Of a DNA stretch of 64,000 nt, positions 13,711-28,800 are shown in pieces. Source of the DNA: Salvelinus alpinus (Eukaryota; Chordata; Actinopteri; Salmoniformes; Salmonidae). The notes below the pieces were generated by a model. It saw nothing but the letters and a program-made list of their open reading frames with translations, made no database searches and was not told the DNA's origin. Numbering within the stretch: position 1 is the first letter of the stretch; every line of letters begins with the position of its first letter. Location: the NCBI RefSeq assembly GCF_045679555.1, contig NW_027256027.1, positions 78,758 to 142,757 of the forward strand, written 5' to 3'. Made by a program: the position numbers and the translations under genes.

Positions 13711-16150
13711 AGTCCCATTGAGGTCAGGAGAGCTCTGTATTCCTCCAGGAAGTCCCATTGAGGTCAGGAAAACTCTCTATTCCCACAGGAAGTCCCATTG
13801 AGGTCAGGAGAACTCTGTATTCCTCCAGGAAGTCCCATTGAGGTCAGGAGAGCTCTGTATTCCTCCAGGAAGTCCCATTGAGGTCAGGAGAGCTCTGTAT
13901 TCCTCCAGGAAGTCCCATTGAGGTCAGGAGAGCTCTGTATTCCTCCAGGAAGTCCCATTGAGGTCAGGAGAGCTCTGTATTCCTCCAGGAAGTCCCATTG
14001 AGGTCAGGAGAGCTCTGTATTCCTCCAGGAAGTCCCATTGAGGTCAGGAGAGCTCTGTATTCCTCCAGGAAGTCCCATTGAGGTCAGGAGAACTCTGTAT
14101 TCCTCCAGGAAGTCCCATTGAGGTCAGGAGAACTCTGTATTCCTCCAGGAAGTCCCATTGAGGTCAGGATAAGTCTGTATTCCTCCAGGAAGTCCCATTG
14201 AGGTCAGGAGAACTCTGTATTCCTCCAGGAAGTCCCATTGAGGTCAGGAGAGCTCTGTATTCCTCCAGGAAGTCCCATTGAGGTCAGTGGAGCTCTGTAT
14301 TCCTCCAGGATGTCCCATTGAGGTCAGGAGAGCTCTGTATTCCTCCAGGAAGTCCCATTGAGGTCAGGAGAACTCTGTATTCCTCCAGGAAGTCCCATTG
14401 AGGTCAGGAGAGCTCTGTATTCCTCCAGGAAGTCCCATTGAGGTCAGGAGAGCTCTGTATTCCTCCAGGAAGTCCCATTGAGGTCAGGAGAGCTCTGTAT
14501 TCCTCCAGGAAGTCCCATTGAGGTCAGGAGAACTCTGTATTCCTCCAGGAAGTCCCATTGAGGTCAGGAGAACTCTGTATTCCTCCAGGAAGTCCCATTG
14601 AGGTCAGGAGAACTCTGTATTCCTCCAGGAAGTCCCATTGAGGTCAGGAGAACTCTGTATTCCTCCAGGAAGTCCCATTGAGGTCAGGAGAACTCTGTAT
14701 TCCTCCAGGAAGTCCCATTGAGGTCAGGAGAACTCTGTATTCCTCCAGGAAGTACCATTGAGGTCAGGAGAGCTCTGTATTCCTCCAGGAAGTCCCATTG
14801 AGGTCAGGAGAGCTCTGTATTCCTCCAGGAAGTCCCATTGAGGTCAGTGGAGCTCTGTATTCCTCCAGGAAGTCCCATTGAGGTCAGGAGAGCTCTGTAT
14901 TCCTCCAGGAAGTCCCATTGAGGTCAGGAGAACTCTGTATTCCTCCAGGAAGTCCCATTGAGGTCAGGAGAGCTCTGTATTCCTCCAGGAAGTCCAATTG
15001 AGGTCAGAACTCTAGTCCTCCAGGAAGTCCCATTGAGGTCAGAACTCTAGTCCTCCAGGAAGTCCCATTGAGGTCAGGAGAGCTCTGTATTCCTCCAGGA
15101 AGTCCCATTGAGGTCAGGAAAACTCTCTATTCCCACAGGAAGTCCCATTGAGGTCAGGAGAACTCTGTATTCCTCCAGGAAGTCCCATTGAGGTCAGGAG
15201 AGCTCTGTATTCCTCCAGGAAGTCCCATTGAGGTCAGGAGAGCTCTGTATTCCTCCAGGAAGTCCCATTGAGGTCAGGAGAGCTCTGTATTCCTCCAGGA
15301 AGTCCCATTGAGGTCAGGAGAGCTCTGTATTCCTCCAGGAAGTCCCATTGAGGTCAGGAGAGCTCTGTATTCCTCCAGGAAGTCCCATTGAGGTCAGGAG
15401 AGCTCTGTATTCCTCCAGGAAGTCCCATTGAGGTCAGGAGAACTCTGTATTCCTCCAGGAAGTCCCATTGAGGTCAGGAGAACTCTGTATTCCTCCAGGA
15501 AGTCCCATTGAGGTCAGGATAAGTCTGTATTCCTCCAGGAAGTCCCATTGAGGTCAGGAGAACTCTGTATTCCTCCAGGAAGTCCCATTGAGGTCAGGAG
15601 AGCTCTGTATTCCTCCAGGAAGTCCCATTGAGGTCAGTGGAGCTCTGTATTCCTCCAGGATGTCCCATTGAGGTCAGGAGAGCTCTGTATTCCTCCAGGA
15701 AGTCCCATTGAGGTCAGGAGAACTCTGTATTCCTCCAGGAAGTCCCATTGAGGTCAGGAGAACTCTGTATTCCTCCAGGAAGTCCCATTGAGGTCAGGAG
15801 AGCTCTGTATTCCTCCAGGAAGTCCCATTGAGGTCAGGAGAGCTCTGTATTCCTCCAGGAAGTCCCATTGAGGTCAGGAGAGCTCTGTATTCCTCCAGGA
15901 AGTCCCATTGAGGTCAGGAGAACTCTGTATTCCTCCAGGAAGTCCCATTGAGGTCAGGAGAACTCTGTATTCCTCCAGGAAGTCCCATTGAGGTCAGGAG
16001 AACTCTGTATTCCTCCAGGAAGTCCCATTGAGGTCAGGAGAACTCTGTATTCCTCCAGGAAGTCCCATTGAGGTCAGGAGAACTCTGTATTCCTCCAGGA
16101 AGTCCCATTGAGGTCAGGAGAACTCTGTATTCCTCCAGGAAGTACCATTG
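13711..16150 (+). repeat. 1,350-bp higher-order repeat, two copies
   Basis: The CCCACAGG tail (13,783 and 15,133), the GATAAGTCT core (14,170 and 15,520), the TGGAGCTCT core (14,287 and 15,637) and a rare GGATGTCCC head (14,310 and 15,660) all repeat at 1,350 bp. The AAGTACCATT marker is offset by 1,390 bp (14,751 and 16,141), so the second copy gained exactly one 40-bp monomer. Confidence 0.85.
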
Positions 16151-16849
16151 AGGTCAGGAGAGCTCTGTATTCCTCCAGGAAGTCCCATTGAGGTCAGGAG
16201 AACTCTGTATTCCTCCAGGAAGTCCCATTGAGGTCAGGAGAGCTCTGTATTCCTCCAGGAAGTCCCATTGAGGTCAGGAGAACTCTGTATTCCTCCAGGA
16301 AGTCCCATTGAGGTCAGGAGAACTCTGTATTCCTCCAGGAAGTCCCATTGAGGTCAGGAGAACTCTGTATTCCTCCAGGAAGTCCCATTGAGGTCAGGAG
16401 AGCTCTGTATTCCACCAGGAAGTCCCATTGAGGTCAGGAGAACTCTGTATTCCTCCAGGAAGTCCCATTGAGGTCAGGAGAACTCTGTATTCCTCCAGGA
16501 AGTCCCATTGAGGTCAGGAGAACTCTGTATTCCTCCAGGAAGTCCCATTGAGGTCAGGAGAACTCTGTATTCCTCCAGGAAGTCCCATTGAGGTCAGAAC
16601 TCTATTCCTCCAGGAAGTCCCATTGAGGTCAGGAGAACTCTGTATTCCTCCAGGAAGTCCCATTGAGGTCAGGAGAGCTCTGTATTCCTCCAGGAAGTCC
16701 CATTGAGGTCAGAACTCTAGTCCTCCAGGAAGTCCCATTGAGGTCAGAACTCTAGTCCTCCAGGAAGTCCCATTGAGGTCAGAACTCTAGTCCTCCAGGA
16801 AGTCCCATTGAGGTCAGAACTCTAGTCCTCCAGGAAGTCCCATTGAGGT

Positions 16850-19800
16850 CAGGAGAACTCTGTATTCCTCCAGGAAGTCCCATTGAGGTCAGAACTCTAG
16901 TCCTCCAGGAAGTCCCATTGAGGTCAGAACTCTAGTCCTCCAGGAAGTCCCATTGAGGTCAGGAGAGCTCTGTATTCCTCCAGGAAGTCCCATTGAGGTC
17001 AGAACTCTAGTCCTCCAGGAAGTCCCATTGAGGTCAGAACTCTAGTCCTCCAGGAAGTCCCATTGAGGTCAGGGTAACTCTGTATTCCACCAGGAAGTCC
17101 CATTGAGGTCAGGAGAACTCTGTATTCCTCCAGGAAGTCCCATTGAGGTCAGGGTAACTCTGTATTCCTCCAGGAAGTCCCATTGAGGTCAGGAGAACTC
17201 TGTATTCCTCCAGGAAGTCCCATTGAGGTCAGGAGAGCTCTGTATTCCTCCAGGAAGTCCCATTGAGGTCAGGAGAACTCTGTATTCCTCCAGGAAGTCC
17301 CATTGAAGTCAGGAGAGCTCTGTATTCCTCCAGGAAGTCCCATTGAGGTCAGGATAACTCTGTATTCCTCCAGGAAGTCCCATTGAGGTCAGGAGAACTC
17401 TGTATTCCTCCAGGAAGTCCCATTGAGGTCAGGAGAACTCTGTATTCCTCCAGGAAATCCCATTGAGGTCAGGAGAACTCTGTATTCCTCCAGGAAGTCC
17501 CATTGAGGTCAGGGTAACTCTGTATTCCACCAGGAAGTCCCATTGAGGTCAGGAGAACTCTGTATTCCTCCAGGAAGTCCCATTGAGGTCAGAGTAACTC
17601 TGTATTCCTCCAGGAAGTCCCATTGAGGTCAGGAGAACTCTGTATTCCTCCAGGAAGTCACATTGAGGTCAGGAGAGCTCTGTATTCCTCCAGGAAGTCC
17701 CATTGAGGTCAGGAGAGCTCTGTATTCCTCCAGGAAGTCCCATTGAGGTCAGGAGAACTCTGTATTCCTCCAGGAAGTCCCATTGAGGTCAGGATAACTC
17801 TGTATTCCTCCAGGAAGTCCCATTGAGGTCCGGAGAACTCTGTATTCCTCCAGGAAGTCCCATTGAGGTCAGAACTCTATTCCTCCAGGAAGTCCCATTG
17901 AGGTCAGGAGAACTCTGTATTCCTCCAGGAAGTCCCATTGAGGTCAGGAGAACTCTGTATTCCTCCAGGAAGTCCCATTGAGGTCAGAACTCTAGTCCTC
18001 CAGGAAGTCCCATTGAGGTCAGAACTCTAGTCCTCCAGGAAGTCCCATTGAGGTCAGAACTCTAGTCCTCCAGGAAGTCCCATTGAGGTCAGAACTCTAG
18101 TCCTCCAGGAAGTCCCATTGAGGTCAGAACTCTAGTCCTCCAGGAAGTCCCATTGAGGTCAGGAGAACTCTGTATTCCTCCAGGAAGTCCCATTGAGGTC
18201 AGGAGAGCTCTGTATTCCTCCAGGAAGTCCCATTGAGGTCAGGAGAACTCTGTATTCCTCCAGGAAGTCCCATTGAGGTCAGGAGAACTCTATTCCTCCA
18301 GGAAGTCCCATTGAGGTCAGGAGAGCTCTGTATTCCACCAGGAAGTCCCATTGAGGTCAGGAGAACTCTGTATTCCTCCAGGAAGTCCCATTGAGGTCAG
18401 GAGAACTCTGTATTCCTCCAGGAAGTCCCATTGAGGTCAGGAGAACTCTGTATTCCTCCAGGAAGTCCCATTGAGGTCAGGAGAACTCTGTATTCCTCCA
18501 GGAAGTCCCATTGAGGTCAGAACTCTATTCCTCCAGGAAGTCCCATTGAGGTCAGGAGAACTCTGTATTCCTCCAGGAAATCCCATTGAGGTCAGGAGAA
18601 CTCTGTATTCCTCCAGGAAGTCCCATTGAGGTCAGGGTAACTCTGTATTCCACCAGGAAGTCCCATTGAGGTCAGGAGAACTCTGTATTCCTCCAGGAAG
18701 TCCCATTGAGGTCAGGGTAACTCTGTATTCCTCCAGGAAGTCCCATTGAGGTCAGGAGAACTCTGTATTCCTCCAGGAAGTCACATTGAGGTCAGGAGAA
18801 CTCTGTATTCCTCCAGGAAGTCCCATTGAGGTCAGGAGAGCTCTGTATTCCTCCAGGAAGTCCCATTGAGGTCAGGAGAACTCTGTATTCCTCCAGGAAG
18901 TCCCATTGAGGTCAGGAGAACTCTGTATTCCTCCAGGAAGTCCCATTGAGGTCAGGAGAACTCTGTATTCCTCCAGGAAGTCCCATTGAGGTCAGAACTC
19001 TATTCCTCCAGGAAGTCCCATTGAGGTCAGGAGAACTCTGTATTCCTCCAGGAAGTCCCATTGAGGTCAGGAGAGCTCTGTATTCCTCCAGGAAGTCCCA
19101 TTGAGGTCAGAACTCTAGTCCTCCAGGAAGTCCCATTGAGGTCAGAACTCTAGTCCTCCAGGAAGTCCCATTGAGGTCAGAACTCTAGTCCTCCAGGAAG
19201 TCCCATTGAGGTCAGAACTCTAGTCCTCCAGGAAGTCCCATTGAGGTCAGAACTCTAGTCCTCCAGGAAGTCCCATTGAGGTCAGGAGAACTCTGTATTC
19301 CTCCAGGAAGTCCCATTGAGGTCAGGAGAGCTCTGTATTCCTCCAGGAAGTCCCATTGAGGTCAGGAGAACTCTGTATTCCTCCAGGAAGTCCCATTGAG
19401 GTCAGGAGAACTCTGTATTCCTCCAGGAAGTCCCATTGAGGTCAGGAGAGCTCTGTATTCCACCAGGAAGTCCCATTGAGGTCAGGAGAACTCTGTATTC
19501 CTCCAGGAAGTCCCATTGAGGTCAGGAGAACTCTGTATTCCTCCAGGAAGTCCCATTGAGGCCAGGAGAACTCTGTATTCCTCCAGGAAGTCCCATTGAG
19601 GTCAGGAGAACTCTGTATTCCTCCAGGAAGTCCCATTGAGGTCAGAACTCTATTCCTCCAGGAAGTCCCATTGAGGTCAGGAGAACTCTGTATTCCTCCA
19701 GGAAGTCCCATTGAGGTCAGAACTCTAGTCCTCCAGGAAGTCCCATTGAGGTCAGAACTCTAGTCCTCCAGGAAGTCCCATTGAGGTCAGAACTCTAGTC

Positions 19801-22800
19801 CTCCAGGAAGTCCCATTGAGGTCAGAACTCTAGTCCTCCAGGAAGTCCCATTGAGGTCAGGAGAACTCTGTATTCCTCCAGGAAGTCCCATTGAGGTCAG
19901 GGTAACTCTGTATTCCTCCAGGAAGTCCCATTGAGGTCAGGAGAACTCTGTATTCCTCCAGGAAGTCCCATTGAGGTCAGGAGAGCTCTGTATTCCTCCA
20001 GGAAGTCCCATTGAGGTCAGGAGAACTCTGTATTCCTCCAGGAAGTCCCATTGAGGTCAGGAGAGCTCTGTATTCCTCCAGGAAGTCCCATTGAGGTCAG
20101 GATAACTCTGTATTCCTCCAGGAAGTCCCATTGAGGTCAGGAGAACTCTGTATTCCTCCAGGAAGTCCCATTGAGGTCAGGAGAACTCTGTATTCCTCCA
20201 GGAAATCCCATTGAGGTCAGGAGAACTCTGTATTCCTCCAGGAAGTCCCATTGAGGTCAGGGTAACTCTGTATTCCACCAGGAAGTCCCATTGAGGTCAG
20301 GAGAACTCTGTATTCCTCCAGGAAGTCCAATTGAGGTCAGCGTAACTCTGTATTCCTCCAGGAAGTCCCATTGAGGTCGGAACTCTAGTCCTCCAGGAAG
20401 TCCCATTGAGGTCAGAACTCTAGTCCTCCAGGAAGTCCCATTGAGGTCAGGGTAACTCTGTATTCCACCAGGAAGTCCCATTGAGGTCAGGAGAACTCTG
20501 TATTCCTCCAGGAAGTCCCATTGAGGTCAGGGTAACTCTGTATTCCTCCAGGAAGTCCCATTGAGGTCAGAACTCTATTCCTCCAGGAAGTCCCATTGAG
20601 GTCAGGAGAACTCTGTATTCCTCCAGGAAGTCCCATTGAGGTCAGGAGAGCTCTGTATTCCTCCAGGAAGTCCCATTGAGGTCAGAACTCTAGTCCTCCA
20701 GGAAGTCCCATTGAGGTCAGAACTCTAGTCCTCCAGGAAGTCCCATTGAGGTCAGAACTCTAGTCCTCCAGGAAGTCCCATTGAGGTCAGAACTCTAGTC
20801 CTCCAGGAAGTCCCATTGAGGTCAGGAGAACTCTGTATTCCTCCAGGAAGTCCCATTGAGGTCAGGGTAACTCTGTATTCCTCCAGGAAGTCCCATTGAG
20901 GTCAGGAGAACTCTGTATTCCTCCAGGAAGTCCCATTGAGGTCAGGAGAGCTCTGTATTCCTCCAGGAAGTCCCATTGAGGTCAGGAGAACTCTGTATTC
21001 CTCCAGGAAGTCCCATTGAGGTCAGGAGAGCTCTGTATTCCTCCAGGAAGTCCCATTGAGGTCAGGATAACTCTGTATTCCTCCAGGAAGTCCCATTGAG
21101 GTCAGGAGAACTCTGTATTCCTCCAGGAAGTCCCATTGAGGTCAGGAGAACTCTGTATTCCTCCAGGAAATCCCATTGAGGTCAGGAGAACTCTGTATTC
21201 CTCCAGGAAGTCCCATTGAGGTCAGGGTAACTCTGTATTCCACCAGGAAGTCCCATTGAGGTCAGGAGAACTCTGTATTCCTCCAGGAAGTCCCATTGAG
21301 GTCAGGGTAACTCTGTATTCCTCCAGGAAGTCCCATTGAGGTCAGGAGAGCTCTGTATTCCTCCAGGAAGTCCCATTGAGGTCGGAACTCTAGTCCTCCA
21401 GGAAGTCCCATTGAGGTCAGAACTCTAGTCCTCCAGGAAGTCCCATTGAGGTCAGGGTAACTCTGTATTCCACCAGGAAGTCCCATTGAGGTCAGGAGAA
21501 CTCTGTATTCCTCCAGGAAGTCCCATTGAGGTCAGGGTAACTCTGTATTCCTCCAGGAAGTCCCATTGAGGTCAGGAGAACTCTGTATTCCTCCAGGAAG
21601 TCCCATTGAGGTCAGGAGAGCTCTGTATTCCTCCAGGAAGTCCCATTGAGGTCAGGAGAACTCTGTATTCCTCCAGGAAGTCCCATTGAGGTCAGGAGAG
21701 CTCTGTATTCCTCCAGGAAGTCCCATTGAGGTCAGGATAACTCTGTATTCCTCCAGGAAGTCCCATTGAGGTCAGGAGAACTCTGTATTCCTCCAGGAAG
21801 TCCCATTGAGGTCAGGAGAACTCTGTATTCCTCCAGGAAATCCCATTGAGGTCAGGAGAACTCTGTATTCCTCCAGGAATTCCCATTGAGGTCAGGGTAA
21901 CTCTGTATTCCACCAGGAAGTCCCATTGAGGTCAGGAGAACTCTGTATTCCTCCAGGAAGTCCCATTGAGGTCAGGGTAACTCTTGTATTCCTCCAGGAA
22001 GTCCCATTGAGGTCAGGAGAACTCTGTATTCCTCCAGGAAGTCACATTGAGGTCAGGAGAGCTCTGTATTCCTCCAGGAAGTCCCATTGAGGTCAGGAGA
22101 GCTCTGTATTCCTCCAGGAAGTCCCATTGAGGTCAGGAGAACTCTGTATTCCTCCAGGAAGTCCCATTGAGGTCAGGATAACTCTGTATTCCTCCAGGAA
22201 GTCCCATTGAGGTCAGGAGAACTCTGTATTCCTCCAGGAAGTCCCATTGAGGTCAGAACTCTATTCCTCCAGGAAGTCCCATTGAGGTCAGGAGAACTCT
22301 GTATTCCTCCAGGAAGTCCCATTGAGGTCAGGAGAGCTCTGTATTCCTCCAGGAAGTCCCATTGAGGTCAGAACTCTAGTCCTCCAGGAAGTCCCATTGA
22401 GGTCAGAACTCTAGTCCTCCAGGAAGTCCCATTGAGGTCAGAACTCTAGTCCTCCAGGAAGTCCCATTGAGGTCAGAACTCTAGTCCTCCAGGAAGTCCC
22501 ATTGAGGTCAGAACTCTAGTCCTCCAGGAAGTCCCATTGAGGTCAGGAGAACTCTGTATTCCTCCAGGAAGTCCCATTGAGGTCAGGAGAGCTCTGTATT
22601 CCTCCAGGAAGTCCCATTGAGGTCAGAACTCTAGTCCTCCAGGAAGTCCCATTGAGGTCAGAACTCTAGTCCTCCAGGAAGTCCCATTGAGGTCAGAACT
22701 CTAGTCCTCCAGGAAGTCCCATTGAGGTCAGGAGAACTCTGTATTCCTCCAGGAAGTCCCATTGAGGTCAGAACTCTAGTCCTCCAGGAAGTCCCATTGA

Positions 22801-25800
22801 GGTCAGAACTCTAGTCCTCCAGGAAGTCCCATTGAGGTCAGGAGAGCTCTGTATTCCTCCAGGAAGTCCCATTGAGGTCAGAACTCTAGTCCTCCAGGAA
22901 GTCCCATTGAGGTCAGAACTCTAGTCCTCCAGGAAGTCCCATTGAGGTCAGGAGAGCTCTGTATTCCTCCAGGAAGTCCCATTGAGGTCAGAACTCTAGT
23001 CCTCCAGGAAGTCCCATTGAGGTCAGAACTCTAGTCCTCCAGGAAGTCCCATTGAGGTCAGGGTAACTCTGTATTCCACCAGGAAGTCCCATTGAGGTCA
23101 GGAGAACTCTGTATTCCTCCAGGAAGTCCCATTGAGGTCAGGGTAACTCTGTATTCCTCCAGGAAGTCCCATTGATGTCAGGAGAACTCTGTATTCCTCC
23201 AGGAAGTCCCATTGAGGTCAGGAGAGCTCTGTATTCCTCCAGGAAGTCCCATTGAGGTCAGGAGAACTCTGTATTCCTCCAGGAAGTCCCATTGAAGTCA
23301 GGAGAGCTCTGTATTCCTCCAGGAAGTCCCATTGAGGTCAGGATAACTCTGTATTCCTCCAGGAAGTCCCATTGAGGTCAGGAGAACTCTGTATTCCTCC
23401 AGGAAGTCCCATTGAGGTCAGGAGAACTCTGTATTCCCCCAGGAAATCCCATTGAGGTCAGGAGAACTCTGTATTCCTCCAGGAAGTCCCATTGAGGTCA
23501 GGAGAACTCTGTATTCCTCCAGGAAGTCACATTGAGGTCAGGAGAGCTCTGTATTCCTCCAGGAAGTCCCATTGAGGTCAGGAGAGCTCTGTATTCCTCC
23601 AGGAAGTCCCATTGAGGTCAGGAGAACTCTGTATTCCTCCAGGAAGTCCCATTGAGGTCAGGATAACTCTGTATTCCTCCAGGAAGTCCCATTGAGGTCC
23701 GGAGAACTCTGTATTCCTCCAGGAAGTCCCATTGAGGTCAGAACTCTATTCCTCCAGGAAGTCCCATTGAGGTCAGGAGAACTCTGTATTCCTCCAGGAA
23801 GTCCCATTGAGGTCAGGAGAGCTCTGTATTCCTCCAGGAAGTCCCATTGAGGTCAGAACTCTAGTCCTCCAGGAAGTCCCATTGAGGTCAGAACTCTAGT
23901 CCTCCAGGAAGTCCCATTGAGGTCAGAACTCTAGTCCTCCAGGAAGTCCCATTGAGGTCAGAACTCTAGTCCTCCAGGAAGTCCCATTGAGGTCAGAACT
24001 CTAGTCCTCCAGGAAGTCCCATTGAGGTCAGGAGAACTCTGTATTCCTCCAGGAAGTCCCATTGAGGTCAGGAGAGCTCTGTATTCCTCCAGGAAGTCCC
24101 ATTGAGGTCAGGAGAACTCTGTATTCCTCCAGGAAGTCCCATTGAGGTCAGGAGAACTCTGTATTCCTCCAGGAAGTCCCATTGAGGTCAGGAGAGCTCT
24201 GTATTCCACCAGGAAGTCCCATTGAGGTCAGGAGAACTCTGTATTCCTCCAGGAAGTCCCATTGAGGTCAGGAGAACTCTGTATTCCTCCAGGAAGTCCC
24301 ATTGAGGTCAGGAGAACTCTGTATTCCTCCAGGAAGTCCCATTGAGGTCAGGAGAACTCTGTATTCCTCCAGGAAGTCCCATTGAGGTCAGAACTCTATT
24401 CCTCCAGGAAGTCCCATTGAGGTCAGGAGAACTCTGTATTCCTCCAGGAAGTCCCATTGAGGTCAGGAGAGCTCTGTATTCCTCCAGGAAGTCCCATTGA
24501 GGTCAGAACTCTAGTCCTCCAGGAAGTCCCATTGAGGTCAGAACTCTAGTCCTCCAGGAAGTCCCATTGAGGTCAGAACTCTAGTCCTCCAGGAAGTCCC
24601 ATTGAGGTCAGAACTCTAGTCCTCCAGGAAGTCCCATTGAGGTCAGGAGAACTCTGTATTCCTCCAGGAAGTCCCATTGAGGTCAGAACTCTAGTCCTCC
24701 AGGAAGTCCCATTGAGGTCAGAACTCTAGTCCTCCAGGAAGTCCCATTGAGGTCAGGAGAGCTCTGTATTCCTCCAGGAAGTCCCATTGAGGTCAGAACT
24801 CTAGTCCTCCAGGAAGTCCCATTGAGGTCAGGAGAACTCTGTATTCCTCCAGGAAGTCCCATTGAGGTCAGGAGAGCTCTGTATTCCTCCAGGAAGTCCC
24901 ATTGAGGTCAGAACTCTAGTCCTCCAGGAAGTCCCATTGAGGTCAGAACTCTAGTCCTCCAGGAAGTCCCATTGAGGTCAGAACTCTAGTCCTCCAGGAA
25001 GTCCCATTGAGGTCAGAACTCTAGTCCTCCAGGAAGTCCCATTGAGGTCAGAACTCTAGTCCTCCAGGAAGTCCCATTGAGGTCAGGAGAACTCTGTATT
25101 CCTCCAGGAAGTCCCATTGAGGTCAGGAGAGCTCTGTATTCCTCCAGGAAGTCCCATTGAGGTCAGGAGAACTCTGTATTCCTCCAGGAAGTCCCATTGA
25201 GGTCAGGAGAACTCTGTATTCCTCCAGGAAGTCCCATTGAGGTCAGGAGAGCTCTGTATTCCACCAGGAAGTCCCATTGAGGTCAGGAGAACTCTGTATT
25301 CCTCCAGGAAGTCCCATTGAGGTCAGGAGAACTCTGTATTCCTCCAGGAAGTCCCATTGAGGTCAGGGTAACTCTGTATTCCACCAGGAAGTCCCATTGA
25401 GGTCAGGAGAACTCTGTATTCCTCCAGGAAATCCCATTGAGGTCAGGAGAACTCTGTATTCCTCCAGGAAGTCCCATTGAGGTCAGGGTAACTCTGTATT
25501 CCACCAGGAAGTCCCATTGAGGTCAGGAGAACTCTGTATTCCTCCAGGAAGTCCCATTGAGGTCAGGGTAACTCTGTATTCCTCCAGGAAGTCCCATTGA
25601 GGTCAGGAGAACTCTGTATTCCTCCAGGAAGTCCCATTGAGGTCAGGAGAGCTCTGTATTCCTCCAGGAAGTCCCATTGAGGTCAGGATAACTCTGTATT
25701 CCTCCAGGAAGTCCCATTGAGGTCCGGAGAACTCTGTATTCCTCCAGGAAGTCCCATTGAGGTCAGAACTCTATTCCTCCAGGAAGTCCCATTGAGGTCA

Positions 25801-28800
25801 GGAGAACTCTGTATTCCTCCAGGAAGTCCCATTGAGGTCAGGAGAGCTCTGTATTCCTCCAGGAAGTCCCATCGAGGTCAGAACTCTAGTCCTCCAGGAA
25901 GTCCCATTGAGGTCAGAACTCTAGTCCTCCAGGAAGTCCCATTGAGGTCAGAACTCTAGTCCTCCAGGAAGTCCCATTGAGGTCAGAACTCTAGTCCTCC
26001 AGGAAGTCCCATTGAGGTCAGAACTCTAGTCCTCCAGGAAGTCCCATTGAGGTCAGAACTCTTGTCCTCCAGGAAGTCCCATTGAGGTCAGAACTCTAGT
26101 CCTCCAGGAAGTCCCATTGAGGTCAGGAGAACTCTGTATTCCTCCAGGAAGTCCCATTGAGGTCAGGAGAGCTCTGTATTCCTCCAGGAAGTCCCATTGA
26201 GGTCAGGAGAACTCTGTATTCCTCCAGGAAGTCCCATTGAGGTCAGGAGAACTCTGTATTCCTCCAGGAAGTCCCATTGAGGTCAGGAGAGCTCTGTATT
26301 CCACCAGGAAGTCCCATTGAGGTCAGGAGAACTCTGTATTCCTCCAGGAAGTCCCATTGAGGTCAGGAGAACTCTGTATTCCTCCAGGAAGTCCCATTGA
26401 GGTCAGGAGAACTCTGTATTCCTCCAGGAAGTCCCATTGAGGTCAGGAGAACTCTGTATTCCTCCAGGAAGTCCCATTGAGGTCAGAACTCTATTCCTCC
26501 AGGAAGTCCCATTGAGGTCAGGAGAACTCTGTATTCCTCCAGGAAGTCCCATTGAGGTCAGGAGAGCTCTGTATTCCTCCAGGAAGTCCCATTGAGGTCA
26601 GAACTCTAGTCCTCCAGGAAGTCCCATTGAGGTCAGAACTCTAGTCCTCCAGGAAGTCCCATTGAGGTCAGAACTCTAGTCCTCCAGGAAGTCCCATTGA
26701 GGTCAGGAGAACTCTGTATTCCTCCAGGAAGTCCCATTGAGGTCAGAACTCTAGTCCTCCAGGAAGTCCCATTGAGGTCAGAACTCTAGTCCTCCAGGAA
26801 GTCCCATTGAGGTCAGGAGAGCTCTGTATTCCTCCAGGAAGTCCCATTGAGGTCAGAACTCTAGTCCTCCAGGAAGTCCCATTGAGGTCAGAACTCTAGT
26901 CCTCCAGGAAGTCCCATTGAGGTCAGGGTAACTCTGTATTCCACCAGGAAGTCCCATTGAGGTCAGGAGAACTCTGTATTCCTCCAGGAAGTCCCATTGA
27001 GGTCAGGGTAACTCTGTATTCCTCCAGGAAGTCCCATTGAGGTCAGGAGAACTCTGTATTCCTCCAGGAAGTCCCATTGAGGCCAGGAGAGCTCTGTATT
27101 CCTCCAGGAAGTCCCATTGAGGTCAGGAGAACTCTGTATTCCTCCAGGAAGTCCCATTGAGGTCAGGAGAGCTCTGTATTCCTCCAGGAAGTCCCATTGA
27201 GGTCAGGATAACTCTGTATTCCTCCAGGAAGTCCCATTGAGGTCAGGAGAACTCTGTATTCCTCCAGGAAGTCCCATTGAGGTCAGGAGAACTCTGTATT
27301 CCTCCAGGAAATCCCATTGAGGTCAGGAGAACTCTGTATTCCTCCAGGAAGTCCCATTGAGGTCAGGGTAACTCTGTATTCCACCAGGAAGTCCCATTGA
27401 GGTCAGGAGAACTCTGTATTTCTCCAGGAAGTCCCATTGAGGTCAGGGTAACTCTGTATTCCTCCAGGAAGTCCCATTGAGGTCAGGAGAGCTCTGTATT
27501 CCTCCAGGAAGTCCCATTGAGGTCGGAACTCTAGTCCTCCAGGAAGTCCCATTGAGGTCAGAACTCTAGTCCTCCAGGAAGTCCCATTGAGGTCAGGGTA
27601 ACTCTGTATTCCTCCAGGAAGTCCCATTGAGGTCAGGAGAACTCTGTATTCCTCCAGGAAGTCCCATTGAGGTCAGGGTAACTCTGTATTCCTCCAGGAA
27701 GTCCCATTGAGGTCAGGAGAACTCTGTATTCCTCCAGGAAGTCCCATTGAGGTCAGGAGAGCTCTGTATTCCTCCAGGAAGTCCCATTGAGGTCAGGAGA
27801 ACTCTGTATTCCTCCAGGAAGTCCCATTGAGGTCAGGAGAGCTCTGTATTCCTCCAGGAAGTCCCATTGAGGTCAGGATAACTCTGTATTCCTCCAGGAA
27901 GTCCCATTGAGGTCAGGAGAACTCTGTATTCCTCCAGGAAGTCCCATTGAGGTCAGGAGAACTCTGTATTCCTCCAGGAAATCCCATTGAGGTCAGGAGA
28001 ACTCTGTATTCCTCCAGGAAGTCCCATTGAGGTCAGGGTAACTCTGTATTCCCCCAGGAAGTCCCATTGAGGTCAGGAGAACTCTGTATTCCTCCAGGAA
28101 GTCCCATTGAGGTCAGGGTAACTCTGTATTCCTCCAGGAAGTCCCATTGAGGTCAGGAGAACTCTGTATTCCTCCAGGAAGTCACATTGAGGTCAGGAGT
28201 GCTCTGTATTCCTCCAGGAAGTCCCATTGAGGTCAGGAGAGCTCTGTATTCCTCCAGGAAGTCCCATTGAGGTCAGGAGAACTCTGTATTCCTCCAGGAA
28301 GTCCCATTGAGGTCAGGATAACTCTGTATTCCTCCAGGAAGTCCCATTGAGGTCAGGAGAACTCTGTATTCCTCCAGGAAGTCCCATTGAGGTCAGAACT
28401 CTATTCCTCCAGGAAGTCCCATTGAGGTCAGGAGAACTCTGTATTCCTCCAGGAAGTCCCATTGAGGTCAGGAGAGCTCTGTATTCCTCCAGGAAGTCCC
28501 ATTGAGGTCAGAACTCTAGTCCTCCAGGAAGTCCCATTGAGGTCAGAACTCTAGTCCTCCAGGAAGTCCCATTGAGGTCAGAACTCTAGTCCTCCAGGAA
28601 GTCCCATTGAGGTCAGAACTCTAGTCCTCCCGGAAGTCCCATTGAGGTCAGGAGAACTCTGTATTCCTCCAGGAAGTCCCATTGAGGTCAGGAGAGCTCT
28701 GTATTCCTCCAGGAAGTCCCATTGAGGTCAGAACTCTAGTCCTCCAGGAAGTCCCATTGAGGTCAGAACTCTAGTCCTCCAGGAAGTCCCATTGAGGTCA